A stretch of DNA of 48,862 bases from a virus. The notes under the pieces are model-generated. The model was not told the DNA's origin. It ran no database searches and was given only the letters and a program-made list of their open reading frames with translations. Numbering within the stretch: the first letter of the stretch is position 1; each line of letters opens with the position of its first letter. Below are positions 29,139 to 39,180 of the stretch, one piece after another. The stretch covers positions 1-48,862 of IMG/VR virus record IMGVR_UViG_3300030202_004216; one strand, given 5' to 3'. A program made the position numbers and the translations under genes.

Positions 29139-31459
29139 TGCCTAGCATGATTCAGCCGTCATTCGCCTCTGGCGAACTGGCCCCGTCCCTTTATGCCCGC
29201 GTTGACCTGGCCCGTTATCAAACCGGCCTGCGCCTGTGCCGCAATTTCATCGTTATGCCGTATGGCGGCATCAAAAACCGCCCGGGTACTGTGTTCATCA
29301 GCAGCACCAAGGGCAACGGCGCGTCCCGACTGATCCCGTTTGAGTTCAACGACCAACAGACCTACGTGCTCGAGTTCAGCCATTTGTGCGTTCGGGTCTA
29401 CCAGGGCGGCGGCATTGTGCTGAATGAGTCCGGCCCAGATGTTGGTCAGCCGTTTGAGCTGGTCACGCCCTACACCGAGGCGGAGCTGTTCGAGCTCAAC
29501 TACACCCAGAGCGCAGACGTGATGACGCTGGTGCATCCAGCCCATCCGCCTGCCCAGCTGTCGCGCCTTGCTAACGATGACTGGACCCTGGCCGACATCA
29601 GCTTTGTTCCGTCAATCGTTGCTCCAACCAACCTGGCGGCTACCGTACTGACGGGCGGCAGCGGCGCCACTACCCCATACCGCTACGTCGTCACATCCGT
29701 ATCGGACGACGAGGTGCCAGAAGAAAGCCTTCCGACCGCATCGGTCTCGATCAACAGTTACGACAACAAGCCCGGGGCAAACCTGACCTGGGATGCAGAA
29801 GCTGGGGCCGATTACTACAACGTCTACAAGGACAACAACGGTTCCGGCATCTTCGGCTTTATCGGTCGCGCCGATGGGGTGACGTTCACCGATAACAACA
29901 TCGCGCCGACCAAGACCGATACGCCGCCCAATGCGAACAACCCGTTCGATGCTGTAGGCGATTACCCTGGCGCCGTGGGCTACTACCAGCAGCGCCTGTG
30001 CTTTGCTGGCAGTGACAACAGCCCGCAAACCATGTGGATGAGCAAGACCGGTAACTTCAACAACTTCGGGTACGCGACGCCGATCAAGGATGACGACTCG
30101 ATCACCCTGACCATTGCATCGCGTCAAGTTCACCGGTTCCGCCATCTGGTCCAGCTGCAGGAGCTGTTGGGCCTAACCACAGGCGGCGAATGGGTGTTCG
30201 CTGGCGCCGATACCGGACTGACCCCGAAGACCGTTCAGGCGAAGATTCAGAGCTATAACGGTTCCTCTCGCATTCCGCCGATCATCGTCAACAACTCTGC
30301 GATCTATGTTCAGGGGCGTAACAGCGTTGTTTCGTCGCTGGCCTACACCTTCGAGTCTGACGGCTTCTCTGGGGAAGACCTGACCAAGTTCAGCCCCCAC
30401 TTTTTCCGCGGTCACCAGCTGGTCGACTGGACGTTTCAGCAGGTGCCTGACCGCCTGGTATGGGCGGCCCGCGACGACGGCGTACTGCTGTGCATGACAT
30501 TCCTGCCAGAAGAGCAGCTGATTGCGTGGCATCAGCACGTTACCGACGGCGCGGTTGAATCGGTGTGCTCGATCGCTGAGGGCGATGAGGATGCGCTGTA
30601 TCTGGTCATCAAGCGCGAGGTGAACGGCAGCACCGTTCGCTACGTCGAGCGGATGGCGTCACGCCAGGTCAGCAACTCAATCGATGGCTACTTCGTTGAT
30701 TGCGGTCTGACCTATGACGGACGCAACACCGAGCCGACGCACCAGCTGAAGCTGACTGGCGGCGTTGAGTGGAAGTACCCAGAGCAGCTGACGCTTGAAG
30801 CTATCGGACACTCATCGTTCACGGGTGCCCTGGTTGATCGGACGATCAGCCTGTCAGCCGGAAGCGACATGGTGCGCGTCAAGGTGGTGACCGTCGAATC
30901 TGGCGCGTCCGCGACGGTCCAGCTGGTTGAGGTATGCCCGGAGTCCTTGCGCGACGTTGCGGTTGCTGACTGGGCGCTGATGGCGACAACGCTGTCAGGC
31001 CTTGCCCATCTGGAAGGCAAAACGCTGTCGATCCTTACTGACGGCGACGTTCATCCGCAGCAGGTCGTCAGCTCTGGAGCTATCGCCCTGCAATACCCTG
31101 CCGCCGTGGTGCATGCAGGCCTGCCGTACCTGGCCGAAGCTGAAACGCTGGAGATCGATTGGGCTGACCGTGAATCGACGACCAAGCTGGATGTCCGCAA
31201 GGTCGTGCCGAGCGTGTCGGTCATTCTCGAATCCAGTCGCAACTTCTGGGCGGGGCGCAATGCGCAGAACCTGTTCGAGCAGAAGCCGCCGTATCGTGAG
31301 TATTACAACCAGCCGCTGGCGCTGCAGACCGGTTCAAGTCAGATCAAGATTGATACCGCGTGGGACGAAGCGGGCCGCCTCTACATTCAGCAGCCTGATC
31401 CGCTGCCGCTGACCGTACTGGCCGTAATTCCAGAGGTGGTTACCGGTGGCAAGGGCTGA
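29138..31459 (+). CDS. tail nozzle / tail tubular protein B-like
   Basis: 773 residues. The start SMIQPSFASGELAPSLYARV followed by LRLCRNFIVMPYGGIKNRPG is the typical podoviral nozzle N-terminus. YYQQRLCFAGSDNSPQTMWM and further beta-rich repeats follow, including a fibronectin-like stretch at about residues 165-265. It forms the distal tail tube through which DNA exits. It overlaps the adaptor stop by 1 bp. Confidence 0.9.
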   Translation: MPSMIQPSFASGELAPSLYARVDLARYQTGLRLCRNFIVMPYGGIKNRPGTVFISSTKGNGASRLIPFEFNDQQTYVLEFSHLCVRVYQGGGIVLNESGPDVGQPFELVTPYTEAELFELNYTQSADVMTLVHPAHPPAQLSRLANDDWTLADISFVPSIVAPTNLAATVLTGGSGATTPYRYVVTSVSDDEVPEESLPTASVSINSYDNKPGANLTWDAEAGADYYNVYKDNNGSGIFGFIGRADGVTFTDNNIAPTKTDTPPNANNPFDAVGDYPGAVGYYQQRLCFAGSDNSPQTMWMSKTGNFNNFGYATPIKDDDSITLTIASRQVHRFRHLVQLQELLGLTTGGEWVFAGADTGLTPKTVQAKIQSYNGSSRIPPIIVNNSAIYVQGRNSVVSSLAYTFESDGFSGEDLTKFSPHFFRGHQLVDWTFQQVPDRLVWAARDDGVLLCMTFLPEEQLIAWHQHVTDGAVESVCSIAEGDEDALYLVIKREVNGSTVRYVERMASRQVSNSIDGYFVDCGLTYDGRNTEPTHQLKLTGGVEWKYPEQLTLEAIGHSSFTGALVDRTISLSAGSDMVRVKVVTVESGASATVQLVEVCPESLRDVAVADWALMATTLSGLAHLEGKTLSILTDGDVHPQQVVSSGAIALQYPAAVVHAGLPYLAEAETLEIDWADRESTTKLDVRKVVPSVSVILESSRNFWAGRNAQNLFEQKPPYREYYNQPLALQTGSSQIKIDTAWDEAGRLYIQQPDPLPLTVLAVIPEVVTGGKG

Positions 31460-31919
31460 AGTTCTGCCGCTGCGCGCGGAAGATATCGCCGCCATCGAAC
31501 CACTGGTTCGCCAGGCGGATCGCGACGAGATCACCGAAGCGCTTGGCATTCCGATGCTGCAGGCGTTGCACGACGGCCTGCGCAACAGCACCAAGGCCAG
31601 CCGCATCGTCGTTGGCGGCAAGGTAGTAGCGGTGTTTGGCGATGCCACATACAGCCTGCTGGGCGGCGTTGGTATCCCTTGGTTGATCAGCACGATCCAC
31701 GTTGAGCGGTACCCGCGGGCGTTTCTTGCTGTCTGCCGGCCAGAGGTCGCTGAAATGCTCGAGCGCCACGCCGAACTGGTCAATTTCGTTGATGTACGCA
31801 ACACCGTAGCCATTCGCTGGCTGCGCTGGCTTGGGTTCGAGTTTTGCGAGCCTGAGCCATACGGGCCCAAGGGCATGATGTTTCAAAGATTCTGGATGCG
31901 GAGAGCGCCATGTGCGTGA
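31446..31919 (+). CDS. T7 gp13-like internal/tail assembly protein (GNAT-like fold)
   Basis: 157 residues from GTG 31446, overlapping the nozzle gene by 14 bp. LGIPMLQALHDGLRNSTKAS, VFGDATYSLLGGVGIPWLIS and VDVRNTVAIRWLRWLGFEF match the T7 Gp13-like family, whose fold resembles acetyltransferases. It is needed for assembly of ejection proteins in relatives. Catalytic activity is not implied. Confidence 0.88.
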   Translation: MARAEVLPLRAEDIAAIEPLVRQADRDEITEALGIPMLQALHDGLRNSTKASRIVVGGKVVAVFGDATYSLLGGVGIPWLISTIHVERYPRAFLAVCRPEVAEMLERHAELVNFVDVRNTVAIRWLRWLGFEFCEPEPYGPKGMMFQRFWMRRAPCA

Positions 31920-32428
31920 GTGACGTTTTCAATGCCGTAAACAGCTACCAGCAGGGCAAGTACCTGGACGAGGTGGCCAAGGTAAACGCGGGCATTTCCA
32001 ATCAGGCCGCCAAGGATGCGGTCGCCCGCGGTTCGCAGGAAGCGGATCAGCAGCGCATCTACACGCAGCAGATCATTGGCTCGCAGCGCACCGGCTTCGC
32101 TGGCAACGGGATCGACGTAAACACCGGCTCGGCAGGCCAGATCCAGAACGACACCGCCGCACTTGGCGAGCTGGACGCGCTGACGATCATCAACAACGCC
32201 GCCCGCGAGGCCTACGGCTACAAGGTGCAGGCAATGGATCAGCGGCAACAGGGCAGGCTGGCGCGCTGGCAGGGCAATATGGCGGCTACCGGGTCGATTC
32301 TTGGGGGCGTTGAGAAGGCAGTCACATTCGGAATGTCTGGCGGCTTCGGCGGCGGATCCAGTGGCGTGAACATGCAGGGTCAGTCCAAGCCGCTTTATAA
32401 CAACCCTGCGTTCGTGAGGAACATGTAA
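31910..32428 (+). CDS. gp14-like ejection protein
   Basis: 172 residues (MCVSDVFNAVNSYQQGKYLD). A Gln/Ala-rich helical body with TQQIIGSQRTGFAGNGIDV and a Gly-rich end GGFGGGSSG matches the internal virion protein that forms the outer-membrane part of the ejection channel in T7-like phages. It overlaps neighbours by 10 bp and 1 bp. Confidence 0.85.
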   Translation: MCVSDVFNAVNSYQQGKYLDEVAKVNAGISNQAAKDAVARGSQEADQQRIYTQQIIGSQRTGFAGNGIDVNTGSAGQIQNDTAALGELDALTIINNAAREAYGYKVQAMDQRQQGRLARWQGNMAATGSILGGVEKAVTFGMSGGFGGGSSGVNMQGQSKPLYNNPAFVRNM

Positions 32429-34530
32429 TGGCCCGGGTTCCTGACTACACAAGCCCACAGGTCCGCCAGCAGCCAATCGGTGCCCCCGGCTTCAGCATGC
32501 GCGCACCTGATGCGTCAGGCTTGGTGCGCGGCATCGAGCAGGTTGAGCGCGGCTTTATGGAGCGCGTCGAGCAGGAGCGCGAGAAAGCAGACACCGCGGC
32601 ACTGATGAATGCCGACCGCCAGCTGACCGAGTGGCAGAACAGTGCGATGTTTGACCCTGAAAACGGGGTTTATGCCAAGAAAGGCGCCAACGCCCTAGGC
32701 ATTGCCGCGCCAACGCTGGAGGCGTTCGAGCAGGAGCAGCAGCGCATCGGCGCCGGGCTCGGCAACGACCAGCAACGCGCCAGGTTCGAGCAGATCGTCG
32801 CCAACCGTCGCAACTCATTCAATGCCGACTTGAACCGGTACGAATACCGCGAGCGTCAGTCGTTCTACGACGACACCGAGAAGGGCCAGCTGCAGACCCA
32901 GGTGGAAACGGCTGCGCTCTACTACAACGACCCCGAGAAGATCAGCTATCTGGTCGGCAAGACCAACGCCATCAACCAGGCGCGGGCTGCGCGGCTTGGG
33001 CTGCCGGAGGACGTTGCAGGCGTTGAATCGCTGAACAGCACCAGCGCCATCATGGCGGCAGCTGTCGGCCGCATGGTCAACGACAACCCCTATCAGGCCC
33101 GCGACTACTTCAACCAGAACCGAGGCCTGGCGAACGCCGATACCCAAGCCCGCATCGACAACTTGATCGATCGTGAGATTCGCTCCCGCGAGATCGAGGC
33201 GCGGCAGATGCAGGCCATTGCAAGGGCTGAACTGTCGTCGCGCATTCAGGATGCATCCGCGGCCTATACCAACGGTCTCGACTTTGCCAACCCGCCAACA
33301 CGGGAAGAGTTTATTGGCGCCTATGGCGAAGAGGGCGCGGAGCGCTATCAGCAGTTCGAACAGCTGCAATCAATGGCGCCTGACATTCGTGCGATTTTTA
33401 CGGCATCGCCTGAAGAGCAGCGGCAGATGGTCGAGCAATATGATCCGGCCGCCTCTGGCGTGGCTTCCGACGGCTACCAGTTCGATGCGCGCCTACAAGG
33501 CACCATCATTCAGGCCGTCACCGCGGCTCAGCGCGAGAGGCAGGACGATCCAGCGGCCTATGCTGCCAAGTATAGCCCGCTGTTGCAGCGCGCTGCCGAA
33601 GGTCTTGATTCTGGCGACCCTGCTGCCACCGAGGCCTACGCGGCCGCCATGCTTGGCGAACAGGCGCGGATGGGTGTTGAGCAGCCGCGTCTGCTGACCA
33701 AGGGGCAGGCAAGCGCCATTGTGCGCCAGTTCGCAGTCACGTCCGATGGCGGTAGCAATGCCGCCGAGCTGATCGAGCAGCTGCAGGCGCAGTGGGGCAA
33801 GCACTGGCCGTCGATTTACCAGCAGTTGCAGCCAGACCTTCCGGGCGCTGCCTTGGTAATTGGTACCGGTGTTGAAGGGTCTACGGCGGCAACGCTCGCG
33901 CGAATTGCGCCGCTGAGCACAACAGAGTTGAAGCAGGGGCTGGCATCCGCCGATGTGACCGATGCCAGGGCGTCACTGCAGGACGCGATGGTCGATTTCC
34001 GTAACACCATGGCGCAGCAGGTCGGCGGAGAGCGAACCTTTGCCACCATGTACGGCGAGGCAGAGCGCCTGACCTATGCCTATATGGCGCAAGGTAGCAG
34101 CGCCAAGGATGCCGCAGAAAAGGCCTATAGCGCACTGGTTGGTGACCGGTATACCGTCAAGGAAACATGGCGAGCGCCCATTCAGTACGACGCAGACTTG
34201 ATCGAGCGCGGGGCTGATGCTGCCTTGGCGGCCGTGACGCCGGATGACCTGGCGTTTACCGCTCCCGCTGGCGTTGACGCTGAGTTTGTCCGCGAACAGG
34301 TTGCGTCAGCTATCGAGGATGCGTATTGGGTGACCATGCCCGACGAGAGTGGTCTGGCCGTTTATCTCAACGGAGAGGCGCTGCTGGGCAGGGACGGCAA
34401 CCCGATCACCAAGTCGTGGGAAGAATTGCTTGGCATCGCAGCTGATTCGCCATCGGCGTTTGATCGGTTCGAGGAGGGGCGCCAACGGATGAACGACGCG
34501 AGCAGGGCAACCGGGAGCTCTGCGCGATGA
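32428..34530 (+). CDS. large internal virion (ejection) protein, gp15-like
   Basis: 700 residues, Gln/Ala/Glu-rich and almost entirely helical. Early QPIGAPGFSMRAPDASGLVR and NSAMFDPENGVYAKKGANAL are typical of podoviral internal proteins. Order between gp14-like and the larger ejection proteins supports a role in the periplasmic ejection tube. No enzymatic motif is evident. Confidence 0.82.
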   Translation: MARVPDYTSPQVRQQPIGAPGFSMRAPDASGLVRGIEQVERGFMERVEQEREKADTAALMNADRQLTEWQNSAMFDPENGVYAKKGANALGIAAPTLEAFEQEQQRIGAGLGNDQQRARFEQIVANRRNSFNADLNRYEYRERQSFYDDTEKGQLQTQVETAALYYNDPEKISYLVGKTNAINQARAARLGLPEDVAGVESLNSTSAIMAAAVGRMVNDNPYQARDYFNQNRGLANADTQARIDNLIDREIRSREIEARQMQAIARAELSSRIQDASAAYTNGLDFANPPTREEFIGAYGEEGAERYQQFEQLQSMAPDIRAIFTASPEEQRQMVEQYDPAASGVASDGYQFDARLQGTIIQAVTAAQRERQDDPAAYAAKYSPLLQRAAEGLDSGDPAATEAYAAAMLGEQARMGVEQPRLLTKGQASAIVRQFAVTSDGGSNAAELIEQLQAQWGKHWPSIYQQLQPDLPGAALVIGTGVEGSTAATLARIAPLSTTELKQGLASADVTDARASLQDAMVDFRNTMAQQVGGERTFATMYGEAERLTYAYMAQGSSAKDAAEKAYSALVGDRYTVKETWRAPIQYDADLIERGADAALAAVTPDDLAFTAPAGVDAEFVREQVASAIEDAYWVTMPDESGLAVYLNGEALLGRDGNPITKSWEELLGIAADSPSAFDRFEEGRQRMNDASRATGSSAR

Positions 34531-36266
34531 CGATCTACACCGATGGCCTGGTTGTTCGCCCTGATCGCAATGTCCTTGATGATGTGGTGACTGGGCAACT
34601 GGACGCGGCGCAGGCTGCCTTCGGGCAGTCGTGGTTCGAGAACCCGGCGTATGCACTTTATCGAATCAATGAGTTCAACCGCGCCGAGCTTGGTCCTGTC
34701 GTCTCTCCAGCATACCCGGCCTATGGAATCGAAGAGCGCAGGGCGGAGCCGGCAACACCTCTGCTCAGTGCTGACGATGCCCGCCGCCGCATTGCCGAGT
34801 CAGGCGTTGATCTGACTGTCGATGACGATGGCATCCGTGCGGGTGCGCTGGATCTGATGATCGAGCGCAAGCAAGAGGAAATGAAGCGTCAGATGGTGCT
34901 GGATAACGCGCCGTCGTCGACGGTTCCCATCCAGATTGCAGCATCGTTCGCGGCGTCAGCTGCGGATCCGGTAAACATCGCATCGGCATTCATTCCGATC
35001 TACGGCGAGGCGCGCTATGCCGCCTTGATGGCGAGGTCGACAACTCGCACTGCGCGCTTTGCTGCGCGGGCGCGTGTTGGTGCTATTCAGGGCGCAGGCG
35101 GTGCGGCAATCGTTGAACCGATCGTTCTGTATGCAAGCGCTCAGGATCAAGCCGATTACGACATGGCGGACAGCCTGTCCAACGTCGCATTCGGCGGCGT
35201 TCTGGGCGGCGGGCTGCATAGCGTTGGCGGCTTGGTGTCCGATCTTCGGCGCAAGTCCCTGTCTGATGCCGTTCGGCAGGCGGCAGACGTCGATGCGGTA
35301 GCGCCTGTTCAGCAAGCGGCAGAAGCGCCGGCTTCCGCCCGGCTCGATGCGGCATTGCGTGATGACGATCCGATGATTGTGCTGCGCGACCAGTTCGAGC
35401 GAGCCGTTGAGGCAGATCGCCCGCGGATCATTGAAGAGGCCCGAGGTCAGGCCGTCGACGAGATGGCGAATACGCTTGCCGATGAGCTGGAAGACCTCAA
35501 CGCCGGCCGCATTCCGAATGTTCGTGAGGTGCGCCGAGAGGCAGACAGCATCGCCGTGCAGCTTGAGCGCCTGGACGAGACGTTCAAGGTAAGGGCCAAA
35601 GCGTTCCAGCGCGAGGGTTTGAGTCGCAAGCAGGCAGAGCGCGCCGCCCGTGAAGCCATCGCCGCTGAGCGTCAGTCGTTGACCGCGCGCCGTGAAGAAC
35701 TGAACGCCGCCGTCGATGGTAACCGCCTGGCCGAGCAGACACGTCAGGACTTGATTGCCCTGCGCCGCGGTGAAGTGCCGGATCGCGTGGCGGCTCGCGT
35801 CGATGAGCGAGCAAAACAGATTGCCGACGGCTTCAACCTGCGCGGTACCGCGCGTGCTGTTGCTGAGTCCGCACCGTGGCAGGTACGCCAGAGCGCCATG
35901 CGCGCGGCTATTGCTCAGTCCGTTACCGGCAGGCCGGTTGATGTTGAGCCTGTATTTGCCATGGCGGACCCGCGGCGCCAGGCCGAAACCGTTCAGGCGC
36001 TGAAGCGCCCAGCCCAACGCCCGGTTGATCCGGATGCGCTCGAGTACAGCAAGCAGGCAGATCAACTGGTTAATAGCCCTGATGCGTCGGAGCTGGCCAG
36101 TGCGCAGAAGATGCTGGATGACGATATGGCGCTCACGCAGGAAATGGCCGAGCAAGCGGGGTTTGACCTGAACGCCTATATGCGCGAAGCCGATGAACTG
36201 GTGGCTGATGCCGATACCTATGCTGCAGCCTACCGGGCTGCAGCGCTTTGCCAGCTGAGGAACTGA
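34527..36266 (+). CDS. internal virion (ejection) protein
   Basis: 579 residues overlapping the previous gene by 4 bp. The N-terminal half contains SWFENPAYALYRINEFNRAE and a moderately hydrophobic region (PIQIAASFAASAADPVNIAS), then long charged helices (ADELEDLNAGRIPN, RKQAERAAREAIAAERQS). It is BPP-1-like and probably ejected into the host with the DNA. Function in detail is unknown. Confidence 0.8.
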   Translation: MTIYTDGLVVRPDRNVLDDVVTGQLDAAQAAFGQSWFENPAYALYRINEFNRAELGPVVSPAYPAYGIEERRAEPATPLLSADDARRRIAESGVDLTVDDDGIRAGALDLMIERKQEEMKRQMVLDNAPSSTVPIQIAASFAASAADPVNIASAFIPIYGEARYAALMARSTTRTARFAARARVGAIQGAGGAAIVEPIVLYASAQDQADYDMADSLSNVAFGGVLGGGLHSVGGLVSDLRRKSLSDAVRQAADVDAVAPVQQAAEAPASARLDAALRDDDPMIVLRDQFERAVEADRPRIIEEARGQAVDEMANTLADELEDLNAGRIPNVREVRREADSIAVQLERLDETFKVRAKAFQREGLSRKQAERAAREAIAAERQSLTARREELNAAVDGNRLAEQTRQDLIALRRGEVPDRVAARVDERAKQIADGFNLRGTARAVAESAPWQVRQSAMRAAIAQSVTGRPVDVEPVFAMADPRRQAETVQALKRPAQRPVDPDALEYSKQADQLVNSPDASELASAQKMLDDDMALTQEMAEQAGFDLNAYMREADELVADADTYAAAYRAAALCQLRN

Positions 36267-36267
36267 C

Positions 36268-38820
36268 ATGGCAGCCAATGACTGCATCGCCGCCATCGAG
36301 GCCGCCGCCAAGGCGTCCGGGCGAGGCCTGACCGTCGATGAAATGACTGAGATTGTGGAAGACCTGCAGGGCCGCATCAAGTTGCTGCAATCTACCAACG
36401 ATATGCTCAGCCTGGAAGATGCCGCGCTGCAGGCAGCCGACGAGCTGGGCAACCAGCTGAAGTTGGCGGCGGCCATCGAAAAACGCAATGCCGCGATGAA
36501 TGCGCGTCGCCGTGCCGAGGCCATTGGCTACGTGCGCAGCGTTTGGGCTGATCGGCCTGACCTTGGGCTTGAGTCATTCCTTGTTGGCACCAACGTCGCC
36601 CGGACTGGCGCCCGTCGCTCCGTTGCGGCCGAGCAGAAGCAACTGGCAGACAGCTATATCGCTGGCTTTCTGAACGACATTGAACAAGCAGATCTGTTGC
36701 CGTTCCTGACAAAGGGCGATCTTGATCAGGACATCACCGATGCGCTGTGGCGCCTGGGCACCGACCGCGAATTGGACGGGTTGAGCAAGCAAGCTGTTGG
36801 CATCGCCAAGATCATGCAGAAGTATCAAGAGGCGGCGCGGCTGGACGCCAACCGGGCGGGGGCGTTCATTCGCAAGCTGCCGGGCTACATCGTTCGCCAG
36901 TCGCATGACCCGTACAAATTGCAGCGTGCTGGTTTTCCGCAATGGCGTGACACCATTCGGCCGCTGCTGGCCGAAGGCACCTTCGGTTCCGGTGCAGATG
37001 CTGACGATGCGCTACTGCAGGCCTATAACGGCTTGGTGTCCGGCGTGCACCTGAAAACCTCAACGCCAGAGCCGACCGGCTTCAAGGGGCCGCGCAATCT
37101 CGCGAAGAAGCTGAGCCAAGAGCGAGTGCTGCACTTCAAGGACGGCATTGCCTGGCACCAGTACAACCAGGTGTTCGGCACTGGCTCGCTGCGTGAAGCC
37201 TTCCTTGGCGGCATGATGCAGATGGGGGAGAGCACCGGGCTATTGCGCCGGCTTGGCACCAATCCAGAGGCGAACTGGGCGGCTATCCTCGATGAGTTGC
37301 AGCGCGACCTGAAGGACGATGCTGCGGCAATGAGCCAATTCCAGAATGATCGCCGCGGGATGCTGGCAACGCGCTTTGCCGAGGTCGACGGTTCCAGCCG
37401 CATTGCAGTCAATCAGGTTGGCGCCCGGGTGTCGTCGAACATCCGGGCGTGGCAGTCGATGGCGAAGCTGGGCGGTGCTGTCGTCTCGGCGGTTACCGAC
37501 CTGCCGGTCGCGGCCAGCGAGTTGAAATATCAAGGCCGCGGCATGCTTGGGTCGATGGGCGAGCTGATCGGCGGATTGGTCAGCGGCCGCAAGTCCGATG
37601 AGCAGAAAGAGATACTGTCTTCGCTTGGCGTTTTCTTCGACAACGTGCGGGGCGAAGTGATCAGCCGGTTCAGTGCCGATGACACCCTTGGCGGCAAGAT
37701 GACCCGCATGCAGCGCCACTTCTTCAAGTGGAACGGCCTGACATGGTGGACAGACACCATGCGGTCAACTGCGGCGCTGATGATGAGTCACCACCTGGCA
37801 TACAATCGTTCGCTTGGTTGGGATCAGATGAACCCTGATCTGCGCAATACCCTGCAACTGTTCGGTGTCGATGCCGGCAAGTGGGATCTGCTGCGCGCGA
37901 CGGCCACCAAGCAGGCGGATGGTCGCGAGTACATGACCACCCAGGGAATCGACGACATCCCTGTCGAAAGCCTGAGCGCCTACCTTGAGGGGAAGGGCCG
38001 CACCGTAAACGACGCTGCAGTCAATGAGCTGCGTGAAGAGCTGCGCGGCAATCTGCGGTCGTACATCACAGACCGGGCAAGCTATGCCGTCATCGAGCCG
38101 GACGCCCGTACCCGGGCGATTATGCGCCGAGGCACCCGCCCTGGCACCATTGCCGGCGAGCTGCTGCGCTTTATCGGCCAGTTCAAGGCGTTTCCGGTTG
38201 CCATCCTGCAGAAGTCTGTAGGCCGGGAGCTGTACGGGCGCGGCTACACGCCGAGCAAATACGGCTCAGCACCGGGGCGCGAGCTGGGGCAGGCGCTTAC
38301 ATCTGGTCGAGGCGAAAAGCTAGGATTGGCACAGCTGATGCTTTGGACAACGCTCTTCGGCTACGGCGCCATGAGCGCAAAGGATATGCTCAAGGGGCGC
38401 AACCCGCGCCCGCCAGAGGATGCCAGCACATGGTTCGCCGCGATGATGCAGGGCGGCGCGCTTGGTATCTATGGTGATTTCCTGTTCGGCGAGTCAAACC
38501 GGCTTGGCGGCGGTATCGTCGGATCGCTTGCCGGCCCAACAGCCGGGGCTTTCGAGGGTGGTGTCGACCTTTGGTTCAGACTTCGCGACGGCGATGACGC
38601 TGCAGCCGCATCATTCCGCTACGTGATCAATAACACCCCGTATGCCAATTTGTTCTACACTCGGGCAGCGGCCGATTACCTATTCCTGTACAGCGTGCAG
38701 GAGGCATTGAACCCAGGCGCACTGCGCAGAATGGAGCGCCGCATTGAGAAAGAGAACGGCCAGACCTTCCTGCTGTCGCCGTCTCGTGACTATATGGATC
38801 CGCTTGGATTGACGAGGTAA
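36268..38820 (+). CDS. largest internal virion (ejection) protein, gp16-like position
   Basis: 850 residues. Helical N-terminus (MAANDCIAAIEAAAKASGRG), a region DANRAGAFIRKLPGYIVRQS, and hydrophobic patches such as LAQLMLWTTLFGYGAMSAKD and GGALGIYGDFLFGESNRL that could insert into the inner membrane. It occupies the place of T7 gp16. No lytic transglycosylase motif is apparent, unlike T7 gp16. Confidence 0.82.
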   Translation: MAANDCIAAIEAAAKASGRGLTVDEMTEIVEDLQGRIKLLQSTNDMLSLEDAALQAADELGNQLKLAAAIEKRNAAMNARRRAEAIGYVRSVWADRPDLGLESFLVGTNVARTGARRSVAAEQKQLADSYIAGFLNDIEQADLLPFLTKGDLDQDITDALWRLGTDRELDGLSKQAVGIAKIMQKYQEAARLDANRAGAFIRKLPGYIVRQSHDPYKLQRAGFPQWRDTIRPLLAEGTFGSGADADDALLQAYNGLVSGVHLKTSTPEPTGFKGPRNLAKKLSQERVLHFKDGIAWHQYNQVFGTGSLREAFLGGMMQMGESTGLLRRLGTNPEANWAAILDELQRDLKDDAAAMSQFQNDRRGMLATRFAEVDGSSRIAVNQVGARVSSNIRAWQSMAKLGGAVVSAVTDLPVAASELKYQGRGMLGSMGELIGGLVSGRKSDEQKEILSSLGVFFDNVRGEVISRFSADDTLGGKMTRMQRHFFKWNGLTWWTDTMRSTAALMMSHHLAYNRSLGWDQMNPDLRNTLQLFGVDAGKWDLLRATATKQADGREYMTTQGIDDIPVESLSAYLEGKGRTVNDAAVNELREELRGNLRSYITDRASYAVIEPDARTRAIMRRGTRPGTIAGELLRFIGQFKAFPVAILQKSVGRELYGRGYTPSKYGSAPGRELGQALTSGRGEKLGLAQLMLWTTLFGYGAMSAKDMLKGRNPRPPEDASTWFAAMMQGGALGIYGDFLFGESNRLGGGIVGSLAGPTAGAFEGGVDLWFRLRDGDDAAAASFRYVINNTPYANLFYTRAAADYLFLYSVQEALNPGALRRMERRIEKENGQTFLLSPSRDYMDPLGLTR

Positions 38821-38822
38821 GG

Positions 38823-39095
38823 ATGCTGACAGCTTTGGCCGCCTTCGCGGCGATGTTGCTTGACCCATTGGTATTGATCGCGTGCTGGCTGTTCGCGCCC
38901 ATGATTGGCGCTTATCGTGTTGCGATTCCGGTGTGCGCAGTGCTGAGCGCTTCGATATATGCTGGCACCGCCAATGCAATAAGCCTGTACGGCTTGGCCG
39001 GATGGCTTCTTGTTGGCGTGATTCACTCTTCGCTCGCCATTTACGCCTGGCGACTGATTCCGGACAGGCTTAAAAACCGACTGACCAGTAAGTAG
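38823..39095 (+). CDS. small multi-span membrane protein
   Basis: 90 residues with about three hydrophobic helices (AAFAAMLLDPLVLIACWLFA, YRVAIPVCAVLSASIYAGTA, GWLLVGVIHSSLAIYAW) and a basic end. It lies between ejection protein and tailspike genes and ahead of two terminators. It may act late or be cargo. No family recognised. Confidence 0.72.
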   Translation: MLTALAAFAAMLLDPLVLIACWLFAPMIGAYRVAIPVCAVLSASIYAGTANAISLYGLAGWLLVGVIHSSLAIYAWRLIPDRLKNRLTSK

Positions 39096-39101
39096 TAGGA
39101 G

Positions 39102-39125
39102 GCCCCGCCAAGAGCGGGGCTTTTT
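39102..39125 (+). terminator. late-operon terminator 1
   Basis: GCCCCGC/GCGGGGC with a CAAGA loop followed by TTTTT, 6 bp after the membrane protein gene. It separates the virion operon from the tailspike. Confidence 0.85.
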
Positions 39126-39139
39126 GTTTCAGCACACAG

Positions 39140-39160
39140 CCCGCCTTGAGCGGGTTTTTT
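39140..39160 (+). terminator. late-operon terminator 2
   Basis: CCCGC/GCGGG with a CTTGA loop and six T residues, immediately upstream of the tailspike ribosome site. Two terminators in a row suggest the tailspike is expressed at a lower level or only by Q-modified polymerase. Confidence 0.8.
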
Positions 39161-39180
39161 ATGCCCGAGGGAAAAATCAG

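Noticed and set aside
34956-36524. Minus-strand frame of 522 codons opposite ejection protein genes
   Set aside because: Reverse-frame shadow caused by codon bias. It spans two genes and their junction with no start signal.
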